Made by a program: the position numbers and the translations under genes. Shown here in pieces: positions 47,601 to 52,966 of a DNA stretch of 64,000 nt. The stretch is from NCBI GenBank assembly GCA_030695565.1, contig JAUYRZ010000110.1, forward strand, positions 1 to 64,000, written 5' to 3'. Source of the DNA: Archangium sp. GTDB taxonomy: Bacteria > Myxococcota > Myxococcia > Myxococcales > Myxococcaceae. Below the pieces are notes generated by a model. The model had not been told where the DNA came from and searched no databases. It saw only the letters and a list, made by a program, of their open reading frames with translations. Each line of letters opens with the position of its first letter. Within the stretch, counting starts at the first letter, position 1.

Positions 47601-47853
47601 CGTGAAGATCGCCACGCCCAACGACTTGAGGAACTTCCTCGAAGGCGCAGAGCTCTCGGCCACCCGGGCCGGTGCGTTCGTCGCCGGTGAGATCGAGCCC
47701 GTCAAACGCATGGTGATGGCCGAGACGGGGCCGAACTTCAGGGTTCAGCCGCGGTCGAAGATCCGCGACCTGTTGGTGTTCGCGTTGGGCGAAGACCTCC
47801 ACGCCCTGCGCGTTGCGGTAGGCATCAACGTCGAGGTCCAACTGCGCAAGTAG
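35602..47853 (+). CDS. gltI: Giant TPR protein GltI (AgmK-like), 4083 aa
   Basis: The single open frame of 4083 codons encodes an almost continuous array of degenerate TPRs. Examples are AEELFRRALIYSPNAREALEGL near the N-terminus and ALTAYERAYQLDATYLPVLEGYGNLL far downstream. There is no signal peptide or TM helix, so it is probably cytoplasmic. The last 270 residues form a different domain (from FHPKVRGPLSDLFAILFEQAG to GINVEVQLRK) without TPR periodicity. Size, TPR content and its place before gltJ match GltI/AgmK of M. xanthus, a very large TPR protein of the gliding complex. No frameshift is visible over 12 kb. Confidence 0.88.
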   Translation: MSNTPEKPFGEVEASLEKTGRVDELIKLYESRSREVPKAEEAAHLLCRAADLCREKLKNPVRAEELFRRALIYSPNAREALEGLRGIYEGRSDAAALGEVLERLALVQSGPAAAALYLRAGELYETKLQRRDRAVLCYQLASRAAPQERAAYQKARKLLLAEGRHASGFDSLERERAALGDRELLEEYVSFAESLVGFPQEHALATKALVRALAVDGKNARAAAIQKDLTKLEYVWRDKVKQLKSQSLEERDRRVAARMSLQVARLYAFYEPGAVDKVKEAIERCFALWPAMPDALDLLEQVATKAGDVRVALTVFSKLAGDTRDKQAKVDLHLRIGQVLLSKLNDQQGASDAFEEAAKLDPARPDAAELASEALISVGKLAEGMAVLERHLVTIKDKSAQVALRLNLADLTQKLLKDLNASRGHVEAAQRTDPNNAQVAYRLVALYADDGNLEALWPLLELAASAPRPIADRVSLCELVAMLCDDRGDPKRAFHALSLALPLDPARTTLLASLVEAAQKAAAQPQLALALRRSAQVAPPEAQASLWRTLGKVLQSLGRPAEAQEAWLEVQKRHVDDPEATTALTAMRKALAEEPQDPRSKLEAEARKLEASAADPASAAGVYRKILELDPDSVQTLKKLGAASANLGLWEEVAVVAERLLALADSPAERQEWRARLAQLYAERLNRREEAVKLYLNLLDEGNDSAAVVGGLERLASQGVRQGDISRALAPVYAKAGDYQRQVASLLVQLSSVQDRDEQKNLLTLLAETTEKRLIDERAAFDLRLRGLALDPADTAFRAEALRLGRALKAEQELARTFTELAVKSEDATLTVSLLLEASELAEEVGAIDEAATSLKRGLEKTVDQPELLLRLSELYLMAKRWSDCDQVLRRRLSLATTDDEKISLGLQLTQVNSELDRPREAASALAEAIKAGAPEADHLPRLGQLLEQGGQLRELTQVQSRLIALYEQAGEKDKAQALTMTRARLLETALGDKAEAITRYGEVLASKPSDADALAALENLLTDPTHREAAARALLPAYEAAKDHRKQVGVLALIAEAAKDSLERITALKRAAELHTVHLRQPEQAFASLATAMRLVPEDADIRASARAAADDADALDSYAEVLEEIIEVGAESVAIALHRELADVYEKKLNKQDDAVKHLRAVLLLDAKHLEALRSLQRLHRTREEYQELVPVIERLAVMEADPAARSALDREAAVLSEQKLDDLERAAGNWRQIAARDVLAREAATALDRLYAELDKPQELAFALELRRNQEGQSPQGRELAFRLAALRQNRLNDPRGALEVYRQILSEDPTHEGTREALEGWARGNDPESSAAAEILDAVLSRTGDHQRRIAIREARLVHATSQTERARITGEIRAILERDLSQPEAAFMNALKAFTDGLDRDAVQPELERLARVTGSFGELAEIFESTVEELPAGDEHVVPLLRRAAELREQLAEPEDATRVWRQLLEHLPQDRQALDSLSRLYEKSKNAKSLSDVYAKQAALAGDPGTRFELLLKAGDAFESAGDDAQAIESLKQALAINRSRDVLITLERLFGKTRRVLEQADVLSQLAETAADDADKLQQIVKRGLILEKEAQHAEALRAFGAAFQLSRTEPQSIAALERLLTVESAKMEAARLLEGAFRELNDLRRLVEVLDVRLAAAEPTQRIPVLIEIANLREAVGQKNLALTARLRAFGEKPDHAEVREELERLAADLGAFEELTAAYEDALERGIAEPLAGELWRRLAVVYGDRLSRFDLAARAWNEVLARNPKEMFVLEQLGRIFRRTSQFRELSIVMRRQLGLETNITMQVNLLFELANLAEETLSDKALAAQCYQAVLERKPEEPNATRFLARILSETEAWPELAVLLGREIQHAEARQQEEQALELYVRLGRLKLTRLSDPRGALTTFQEVLRRKPAHAGAVGALEEMARSENPLKGEAASTLEPVFAGEGEHLKLVQMLEARVAAEPQATERAGHLRKMAEVYSAQLDNAEMAFVAAARALRELPDEPSNLELVLSFYKKADAEDEMASLLTEVAPRASNDAARANLYRALARLQAQADEEQEAIESWKRVMELVPTDAEAMQQMGQLFSRQGRVNELLEVLKRQLTIEEDTGRRAALLFQIGTLQEETLKDANTAIGTFRRLLELQPDDVNALSRMERLTEQQQRWPELADVLSRRLRVLPPEEQAAVTFKLAVVRETRLLDKQGALDLYRELLAQNARNEGALQRMDALVQKEPQNQQAFEILAGAYRASSDMDRLSQLIEGRVGVSPDQIERKTLLTELASLRAAQAEPELAYLAYWRAFKEDPNDAQIRKSLYAAGAAAASFDELVGALQAELPRLSEPHDVAEVCMVVAQISEQRLDEKEQAVVFYEKARTAHAETAQKALPALDRLYGELEFPDQQAEVIEAQAAMATEPIDRVGLYFRLGQIAMESLDNPDRAAGAFEKVLEAEPKHLPSLRSLEILYEQAKSMDKLYRVLEAQRELVQGAEKERLLGKMAVTSSEGQGNIEHSIKLYRELLEKNPRNEQAFEALTKLLERGQKAEELRELLQWKLQFTVDPRELVRLNERLGRVLWQQLDRAEEAVPFFKAALERDARHRGALEALRDIFDALGKREDLVIVLRRLIPLQEDASGVKQIRIRLAEIIAETARREESLDAARRALEVEPHQLPDLERLHTVFMKLKAWPDAVRTLEQKVAVQLQLEEREAAAQTMFQVAEIWRGPAAKADMAGAALERVLEIEPSNKQAYEQALELFSKLNDWRSYAQAMDRYLPNLHTDEEKVVALRELARVQEQKLGARQVAFLQYCRALQLTPSNDEIREQVERLAEETGSYEELAAVYEEIAETVPRGPLAERLYLTLSKVQDTKLDDPSAAESSLRRILEFDPTNDQALERLGAMFARRGQNKEYVVSLEQKLEAAGSIERRKEILREIARVYDEQMGNPDEAENALVRALELEPDLDTLGVLVTLQRRVGNHQAVASTLMRMRDIAPTPEDRARLQVEVAQVYERELQDDEAAVEGYRQALEFDPANPQALASLEQLYSKLDRPAELLAVYERQIELTSDYRERVKILFRSAAIWEERYQNLGHADACIEAALQVDPQNIQAIKTLERLRKSQGRWDELIGVVDRHIQLLTNPAEKAELCVEMGDIFHQQLKAVDRAVTAYHQAIELDPRCRPAMHALGMLYERSGNWPFALDMLEREAQVLGQTPEAVELWYRMGKINEDMLIDAGSAKRCYLEALRVDAAYLPAIRALKGIYELERDFDSYEKALIEEARQTEEPQARSKAFVAVGQYYESKEDRDQATGYYEEALKLQADSLEAAQPLADIYLSTERYDRCEQMLDIVTHKLGQQYQSMPDDPELGRELCRRQYRLGYVSEKNGKREKALTAYERAYQLDATYLPVLEGYGNLLVHAKRLEEAQRVYQSILVHHRGDLTDLEVAEIYWTLGELHMSLRQFDRAQNHFEKALAIDPSHEPSLRSMVGLAEQAQQFDRAVTFRQKLVETLDGEAKFEAGVALGALARDKLSDPYIAIDAYLASHRIRQDALDVMDALYVLYRETRQGAKASEMLEKMLAVPELLADGPRAKRVWFALGEINRDELGEVDVAARCFNSALDVDWHFIDAFAALEKMLGRAKKWQQLDENYKRMIGRIPKTPETHQVRMNLWKALGDLYLNALKAPEAAVQVYKVVASGLPDNVEIQELYAGLAQNQVGYEQEAVDAWRRALPSTTSPGKVASALAELAAKRKDYDSAWIAAQVMAGLIGDPGPGEKEILTKLTPYAKKREVAQRQLTDRLWTEHLFHPKVRGPLSDLFAILFEQAGTLYKEDFTRYGIVPKKHFIDVASAPEYQIHHYRYVSRILGMDQVAVFSPFLITTRERMAKRTTEPAPDPMVGVEICHTDPVALRFGGKFFSETGQREVYYLLGRTMTMLRPELALTQRLSGERLEAVMQAAISLSVDRFRFTADLRAIDTERKLLEKHLTPQARDALARVTREYVKIATPNDLRNFLEGAELSATRAGAFVAGEIEPVKRMVMAETGPNFRVQPRSKIRDLLVFALGEDLHALRVAVGINVEVQLRK

Positions 47854-47926
47854 CAGTGATCGTTGAAGGTTTCTGGCGAAGGCGGAGGGCGACGGAACTC
47901 CCGCCGCCCGTCTGGCGTCCGTTGTC

Positions 47927-47955
47927 TTGACCGTTCAGCCTCGTAAACCTAAACT
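47927..47955 (+). promoter_or_regulatory. Candidate sigma-70-type promoter for gltJ
   Basis: TTGACC at 47927-47932 and TAAACT at 47950-47955 are separated by 17 bases in an AT-rich patch (47940-47980) between gltI and gltJ. This would allow gltJ to be expressed separately from gltI. Confidence 0.55.
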
Positions 47956-48030
47956 TTTCAAACGGTTACACGCAGTTCGCACTTTTGACGCGAGCCCTCT
48001 CGCTTCACCTTTTTCGCCCAGGGAATCACC

Positions 48031-50031
48031 ATGCGCTTCGTCTGTGAGAGCTGCCGCGCGCAGTACATGATCAATGACGAGAAGGTCGGACCCAAGGGGG
48101 TCAAGGTCCGCTGCCGCAAGTGCGGCTACGTCATTCTCGTGAAGCGCGCTGACGCTGCGAAGGCCGGTGGGCCCATCGCGATGTCGAACGATCCCGATGA
48201 CGCGCTCGCCACGCAGGTGATGCAGACGCCCCTCGCCGCGGCCGAAGCGACGCTCTCGAATGAAGAGACCGCGGCCGGCGAAGAGATGACGAACCCGGGC
48301 ACGGCGCCTGCGCCTGCGCCGGGTGAAGCCTCGTCGGGCCCGAAAGACAGCTTCTTCGGCGCAGACGAAGACGAGATCGGCGCGGTGTTCGACCAGGTGC
48401 TGAAGACCGGCAATCACGCGACCCACAAGCCCGGAGAAGGTTCGCCTGACGATCGCCAGAGCACGCGGGTGATCGATGCCGACACGGTGCGCAAGCTCGC
48501 CGAAGAATCGAACGGCAAGGAGAAGGCGCCCGAGAAGGCCGAAGAGATCCCCACCACGGATTGGTACGTGGCGATCAACGAGAAGCAGACGGGCCCGCTC
48601 ACGCTGGAGAAGGTCAAAGAGCACTGGGATCGCGGCGAGATCAGCCCCGACTCGTTGTGCTGGCGCGCCGGCTACGACGACTGGATCCCGGTCTCCGACG
48701 TGAAGATGCTCAACTCGGTGCTGGCGCCCAAGCCGCCCAAGCCGATCGTCGTCGCGCCCGCGGCCACCATCACCCAGAGCGGCCCAGCGGTGATGAACGT
48801 GCCGGTGCAGTCTGCGTTCAGCGCAGGCGGCATGGTGCAGACCGTTCAGTCGCAGATGCAGGTGCCGATGTCGGCCGGTGGCATGGGCCCGGAAGAGACG
48901 AACAGCTGGAAGCCTTCGGCTGCGAACTCGCTGGGCAACCTGCTCAAGGACGAGATGGAAGCGCAGGCCCGGCCGCCCCCGAAGCCGCCGCAGGTGGTGG
49001 TCGACGAGCCGCTCAGTGGTGGGCTGCTCGACCTTCCGCACGAAGAGAAGGCGACCAACGGCGCGACTGTGGTGCCGAGCCCCGTGGAGCACCGCGAACC
49101 GGCGCGCCCGGCGCAGCCGCCGGTCAACCCGTACCTGCAGAACCCGGGCGCGACCTACAGCGCTCCGGCGATGACGCAGTACCGGCCCCCGAACAACCGC
49201 AACCTGATGATCGGTGTCGCGGCGGGTGGTGCGGTGATGCTGCTCATCCTGGTCGGGCTCATCGTGTGGCTGGCCACGCGCGCGCCGACGCAGGTCGCGG
49301 TGGTCACGCCGCCGGCTCCGGTCGTGGTGCAGGCCCCCACGCCCACTCCGGTGGCGGTGGCTCCTCAGCCGGTCGCGCCGCAGCCGGCCGCCGTCGCGCC
49401 GGAGAACCCCACGGCTGCCGCGAACCCGGGAACGGCGAACCCGAATCCCACGGCTGTGACGGCTCCTGCGCCCGTCGCGGTGGCTGCCGTCACGCCGCCC
49501 GCGCCTGCGCCGGTGATCCCCAAGAGCAACACCGGTGGCAGCCGCCCCAAGACCAACACCGTTCGCGCGGAGAAGGAGCCGGCGCCCGAACCTGAGCCGA
49601 AGAGGGCCGCGGCCCAGCCCTCCAGCGGTGACGACTTCGACGATGCGTTCGGTGCGCCCAAGAAGACGGTCAAAGAGGAGCCGAAGAGCGAGAAGAAGCA
49701 GCCCGGCTACATTCCTCCCGCGCCGGGCAGCTCGTCGGCCAACGTGAAGGACGCCCTCGAGACCTCCGATGTGATGGAGGTGGTGCTCGCCAACAAGGGC
49801 GCCCTGGGTGAGTGCGTCAAGCAGCAGCGGGCGAAGGACCCGGGGACCTCGGGCAAGCTCCTGATGAAGTGGACGATTCAGACCAGCGGCAAGACCAGCA
49901 ACGTCTCGGTCGCTTCCGATGAGTTCAAGGGCACGCCCATCGCCGGCTGCGTGGGCAACCTGATCAAGGGAATGACCTTCCCGCGCCACAAGAAGCAGGG
50001 CGATCCGATCACGTTCCCCTTCAAGTTCTGA
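48031..50031 (+). CDS. gltJ: Gliding-machinery protein GltJ/AgmX (zinc ribbon - GYF - TM - TonB-C)
   Basis: The 666-residue product starts MRFVCESCRAQYMI: a zinc ribbon with Cys5, Cys8, Cys28 and Cys31. A GYF_2 domain follows at about 176-224 (WYVAINEKQTGPLTLEKVKEHW...LCWRAGYDDWIPV). One TM helix lies at about 391-413 (LMIGVAAGGAVMLLILVGLIVWLA), then a long Pro/Ala periplasmic linker, then the AgmX/PglI C-terminal domain (about 582-666; Cys in LGECVKQQ and AGCVGNLI, ending FPFKF). This exact architecture is GltJ/AgmX, which in M. xanthus links the cytoplasmic MglA-motor module to the outer complex. Confidence 0.92.
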   Translation: MRFVCESCRAQYMINDEKVGPKGVKVRCRKCGYVILVKRADAAKAGGPIAMSNDPDDALATQVMQTPLAAAEATLSNEETAAGEEMTNPGTAPAPAPGEASSGPKDSFFGADEDEIGAVFDQVLKTGNHATHKPGEGSPDDRQSTRVIDADTVRKLAEESNGKEKAPEKAEEIPTTDWYVAINEKQTGPLTLEKVKEHWDRGEISPDSLCWRAGYDDWIPVSDVKMLNSVLAPKPPKPIVVAPAATITQSGPAVMNVPVQSAFSAGGMVQTVQSQMQVPMSAGGMGPEETNSWKPSAANSLGNLLKDEMEAQARPPPKPPQVVVDEPLSGGLLDLPHEEKATNGATVVPSPVEHREPARPAQPPVNPYLQNPGATYSAPAMTQYRPPNNRNLMIGVAAGGAVMLLILVGLIVWLATRAPTQVAVVTPPAPVVVQAPTPTPVAVAPQPVAPQPAAVAPENPTAAANPGTANPNPTAVTAPAPVAVAAVTPPAPAPVIPKSNTGGSRPKTNTVRAEKEPAPEPEPKRAAAQPSSGDDFDDAFGAPKKTVKEEPKSEKKQPGYIPPAPGSSSANVKDALETSDVMEVVLANKGALGECVKQQRAKDPGTSGKLLMKWTIQTSGKTSNVSVASDEFKGTPIAGCVGNLIKGMTFPRHKKQGDPITFPFKF

Positions 50032-50045
50032 GCTGACGGCGCTGT

Positions 50046-50080
50046 CGCGGGGCAGGCTGCGCCTGGGTGCGCCAGCCCCG
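50046..50080 (+). terminator. Hairpin after gltJ (terminator candidate, no T-run)
   Basis: GCGGGGC and GCCCCGC pair perfectly around an internal GC-rich region that can extend the stem. It lies 14 bases after the gltJ stop and is followed by AAACC rather than T residues. Confidence 0.4.
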
Positions 50081-50144
50081 CAAACCATGAGAACCAGTAA
50101 TGAAGTTTAGGCCCCGGGCTTGCGTTACCGGCCTGCCGCGTCGA

Positions 50145-50172
50145 TTGACACAGGTCGATCGACGGGTAAGGT
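50145..50172 (+). promoter_or_regulatory. Candidate sigma-70 promoter for the Cys-rich lipoprotein gene
   Basis: A perfect TTGACA at 50145-50150 is followed, after 16 bases, by TAAGGT at 50167-50172. It is 50 bases before ATG 50222, in the only long intergenic space on this side of gltJ. Confidence 0.55.
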
Positions 50173-50221
50173 CCGTCGCGCCTGTAACGGCGCTTTCACT
50201 CACCAACGAGGGGTTCCAAGC

Positions 50222-51193
50222 ATGACTAGAAACAATCGAGCACTGTGGCTTTCGGCCGCAGCCACCATCGCCTTCACCATGAGCTGCGGCGGCAACGAGA
50301 CGCCTGACGGCGGCACCGGCTCCTGCACCACTGACGCCACCTGCGGCACGGGCAAGGGATGTCACCCCGTCCTCAAGACGTGCGTCGCCACGTGTACCGG
50401 CTCCAGCGACTGTCCTTCGGCAGAGAAGACCTGCGCGAAGATCAACAACTCGGCCTCGAGCTTCTGCACCTGCAGCACTGACGCGCTGTGCGCGGCCAGC
50501 ACCGCGGGCAACATCTGCAGCGCGGCCACCAGCCAGTGCACCGCGAAGTGCACCTCGTCGGCGAGCTGCCCGAACAGCGGCACCTGCAACACGGCCACCG
50601 GCCAGTGCAGCGGCGGCACGGTCACCGATGGCGGCACCGACGGCGGCACCGATGCCGGCACCACCGACGCGGGCGTGGCGTGCACCTCGACCAACGCTGA
50701 GCCGGACATCTGCGGCTACGCGAACGTCTGCTACTCGAACAACCTGTGCGACACGGCGAGCGACGATCGCTGCCCGAACATCACCGCGGCGATCGCGGCC
50801 AACGCGTACACGGCGTGGAACCCGTCCACGAGCACGGGCCCGGTCATCTACAACGTGACCGACGACGCAGACGTCGCGGCGGGCTGCCCTGGCGGCTCCG
50901 ACGTGGCCTTCACGCTGACCCTCTATGCGTACGCGGGCCCGAACTACACGTTCCCCGCCACCATCGGCGCAGCCACGCAGCTGACCTATTACACGTCGAC
51001 CGGTGCGGCGCGGCCGATCAACAACGTGGTCGTGGGCAGCCAGACCAACGCCTGGTCGCACTACATCCCTTCGAACGGCGGCAAGAACGTGGAGATCAAG
51101 ATGACGCTCTGCGCGCCTGCTGGCACGACGTCGCTCACGGCTGGTTTCGCGTTCAGTGGCGGCAACGCTTTCTGCGCCCCGCTGACCCGCTGA
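50222..51193 (+). CDS. Cys-rich lipoprotein with C-terminal beta domain, unknown function
   Basis: The ATG at 50222 gives 323 residues; the lipobox is FTMSC within LSAAATIAFTMSC. Residues 35-135 contain many Cys in short loops (GSCTTDATCGTGKGCHPVLKTC, SQCTAKCTSSASC), a disulfide-stabilised knob typical of myxobacterial surface proteins. A Thr/Asp/Gly linker (TDGGTDGGTDAGTTDAG) leads to a C-terminal beta-sandwich-like domain with further Cys. The general plan is shared with the protein at 52967-53800, suggesting related roles. The ligand is unknown. Confidence 0.72.
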   Translation: MTRNNRALWLSAAATIAFTMSCGGNETPDGGTGSCTTDATCGTGKGCHPVLKTCVATCTGSSDCPSAEKTCAKINNSASSFCTCSTDALCAASTAGNICSAATSQCTAKCTSSASCPNSGTCNTATGQCSGGTVTDGGTDGGTDAGTTDAGVACTSTNAEPDICGYANVCYSNNLCDTASDDRCPNITAAIAANAYTAWNPSTSTGPVIYNVTDDADVAAGCPGGSDVAFTLTLYAYAGPNYTFPATIGAATQLTYYTSTGAARPINNVVVGSQTNAWSHYIPSNGGKNVEIKMTLCAPAGTTSLTAGFAFSGGNAFCAPLTR

Positions 51194-51219
51194 ACAAGCG
51201 CACGTTCACTTCGTATAAT
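51191..51219 (+). promoter_or_regulatory. Candidate promoter for the MORN-like gene
   Basis: A perfect TATAAT at 51214-51219 lies 17 bases from TGAACA at 51191-51196, which overlaps the stop codon of the upstream gene. A perfect -10 box is striking at this GC content. Confidence 0.65.
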
Positions 51220-51254
51220 TACCGTCCGCAATAACAGGACCTCAGGAGAACAAA

Positions 51255-51752
51255 ATGATCCGCAAAATGATGATGATGCAGTTCGCGCTGGCCGGAATCG
51301 CGCTCGCTCAGGCGCCGACCCTCGAGCAGGCTCCCGTCGTTGGCACCACCCACAAGCTGGCTTGCCCGTCCGGCACCCGCCAGATCGGTGGGCCTCGCAG
51401 TGACTTCGGCGCGTACGCCTGCCTCAAGGGCACCGTCGACGGCATGCGGCTGATGCACGGCCCCATGGTGTCGTTCGACAACGCCGGCCACGTGGTGGCG
51501 GTCGGTCAGATGGAAGAGAACTTCCGCACGGGTACGTGGAAGTTCTTCGACGCCGACGGCAAGTTGATCGGCAAGACCAGCTTCCTCAAGGGTGAGTACG
51601 ACGGCGCTCGCGTCGAGTACCAGGCCGACGGCAAGCTGAAGTTCGAGGAGATGTGGGTCAAGGGCAAGCGCCAGGGTGCGCAGAAGGCCTTCGACACGCT
51701 CGGCCAGATGACGGTCACCGAGTACCGCGACGATCGTCCGGTCGCGAAGTAA
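51255..51752 (+). CDS. Exported MORN/YwqK-like repeat protein
   Basis: A CAGGAG site at 51242 precedes ATG 51255; the product has 165 residues with a Met-rich signal peptide (MIRKMMMMQFALAGIALA). The mature part shows MORN/YwqK-type antiparallel repeats: GPMVSFDNAGHVVAVGQMEENFRTGTWKFFDADGKLIGK, then GEYDGARVEYQADGKLKFEEMWVKGKRQG. Two Cys (LACPSG, YACLKG) may form a disulfide. Such repeats act as beta-hairpin scaffolds; no enzyme activity is implied. It has its own promoter and terminator, so it is monocistronic. Confidence 0.75.
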   Translation: MIRKMMMMQFALAGIALAQAPTLEQAPVVGTTHKLACPSGTRQIGGPRSDFGAYACLKGTVDGMRLMHGPMVSFDNAGHVVAVGQMEENFRTGTWKFFDADGKLIGKTSFLKGEYDGARVEYQADGKLKFEEMWVKGKRQGAQKAFDTLGQMTVTEYRDDRPVAK

Positions 51753-51775
51753 TCCAAGTCGTCTGAATTGAAGCG

Positions 51776-51819
51776 AAGGCCGGCTCCGGGGATTTTCCCG
51801 GGGTCGGCCTTTCGTTTTT
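51776..51819 (+). terminator. Intrinsic terminator after the MORN-like gene
   Basis: AAGGCCGGCTCCGGGG and CCCGGGGTCGGCCTT form a long stem, followed by TCGTTTTT. It starts 23 bases after the stop codon. Confidence 0.85.
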
Positions 51820-51839
51820 GTGGGAGAAACGCAGTCGCT

Positions 51840-52952
51840 TTGACCGTGCCCGCCCAGACGCCGCTGCTGCCCGATCTGCCCTATCGCCGGGTAGAGGAGA
51901 TGGGCCTCAAAGAGCTCGAGCGCATCCGGCTCATCTTGCGTGGCGGCTCGGTGATCGAGTGGCGGCGCATGCACTTCAAGACCTGGGACGAGGTCGACCG
52001 GTTCTTGCGGCTGTTGCAGATCGACCCCACGCGCAAACACGACGATCAATGGGTGCGCACGGTGCTGGCCGAAGCGGTCGAGTACCTGCGAATGACCTTC
52101 AACTACCGGGTGGCTGACGTGGTGGCCAACCCGAACATGATTCACGATCTCTTCCTGTTGGCGTCAGGCCACATCGATCGCAAGTACCGGAAGATCGCCT
52201 GCATCGTGCTCAAGACGATGCACGTCATTCAGCACATCGAGGCGCGTGATCTGCTCTTCAAGATCGCCGTGCCCGAAGCCGAGATGGCGCGGCTGGTCAG
52301 TGAGCGAGTCACCGCGGTGATGGATGAAGCCAGGGTGAAGGAGTTGCCGATCGTCGAGTTCTCCGACTCGATCAAGACGCGCGAGTCGACCATCACCAAG
52401 CTCATCGCGAAGAAAGACTCGACGGCCGCGGCCATCTACGACCGCACGCGGTTCCGGATCATCGTCAAGGAGCGGGACGACATCATTCCCACGCTCTACT
52501 TCCTCACCCAGCGCCTGCTGCCCTTCAACTTCATCGTGCCCTCGCAGACCGAGAACACGCTGATCCGCTTCAAGGACCTGGTGCGGCAGTACCCGAACTT
52601 CAAGAAGTACGCGCGGCAGCTGCACTTAGACCTCGACTACGAGGAGCGCGAGCTGGCGGCGCGGTTGGGCAATACCTTCTCGGGCTCGACCTACCGGGTG
52701 CTCAACTTCGTGGCCGACGTGCCCATTCGTCTCGACGCGTTCTTGCCGCCGCCGGAGCAGGACGATCGGGAGCGCCAGGGCCGCATCACGCTGGCGACCT
52801 GTGAGTTCCAGATCGCCGACGAGAAGACCGCGGTGCAGAACGAGAAGGGCGAGAACTCGCACGAACGCTACAAGCAGCGGCAGCGCGACGTGGTCTTGAA
52901 GCGGCTTTCTTCAGGGCTGGTGGTCCCCAAGAAGCGGGTGGTGGAAGACTAG
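51840..52952 (+). CDS. RelA/SpoT-like nucleotidyltransferase homologue (TIGR04552-like)
   Basis: The start is uncertain: TTG 51840 (13 bases after GGGAG), GTG 51846 or ATG 51900; with TTG the product has 370 residues. An N-terminal helical domain (about 1-165) precedes a part with RSH synthetase hallmarks. These are IKTRESTITKLIAKK (compare the RSH K..S...K loop), AAIYDRTRFRIIVKERDDI (compare DLIGIRIIV..), and a late FQIADEKTAVQNEKGENSHERYK, resembling ExQI...H..YK. It lacks the HD hydrolase, TGS and ACT domains of full RSH enzymes. I recall an uncharacterised myxobacterial family of this type. Whether it makes (p)ppGpp or another nucleotide is unknown. Confidence 0.65.
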   Translation: MTVPAQTPLLPDLPYRRVEEMGLKELERIRLILRGGSVIEWRRMHFKTWDEVDRFLRLLQIDPTRKHDDQWVRTVLAEAVEYLRMTFNYRVADVVANPNMIHDLFLLASGHIDRKYRKIACIVLKTMHVIQHIEARDLLFKIAVPEAEMARLVSERVTAVMDEARVKELPIVEFSDSIKTRESTITKLIAKKDSTAAAIYDRTRFRIIVKERDDIIPTLYFLTQRLLPFNFIVPSQTENTLIRFKDLVRQYPNFKKYARQLHLDLDYEERELAARLGNTFSGSTYRVLNFVADVPIRLDAFLPPPEQDDRERQGRITLATCEFQIADEKTAVQNEKGENSHERYKQRQRDVVLKRLSSGLVVPKKRVVED

Positions 52953-52965
52953 GCCCTCACCCCGT
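52953..52965. repeat. Half copy of the dispersed repeat (lead only)
   Basis: GCCCTCACCCCGT matches the lead of copies 3, 6 and 8 but the palindromic core is absent. It lies just after the stop of the RelA/SpoT-like gene, before the convergent lipoprotein stop. Confidence 0.5.
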
Positions 52966-52966
52966 G

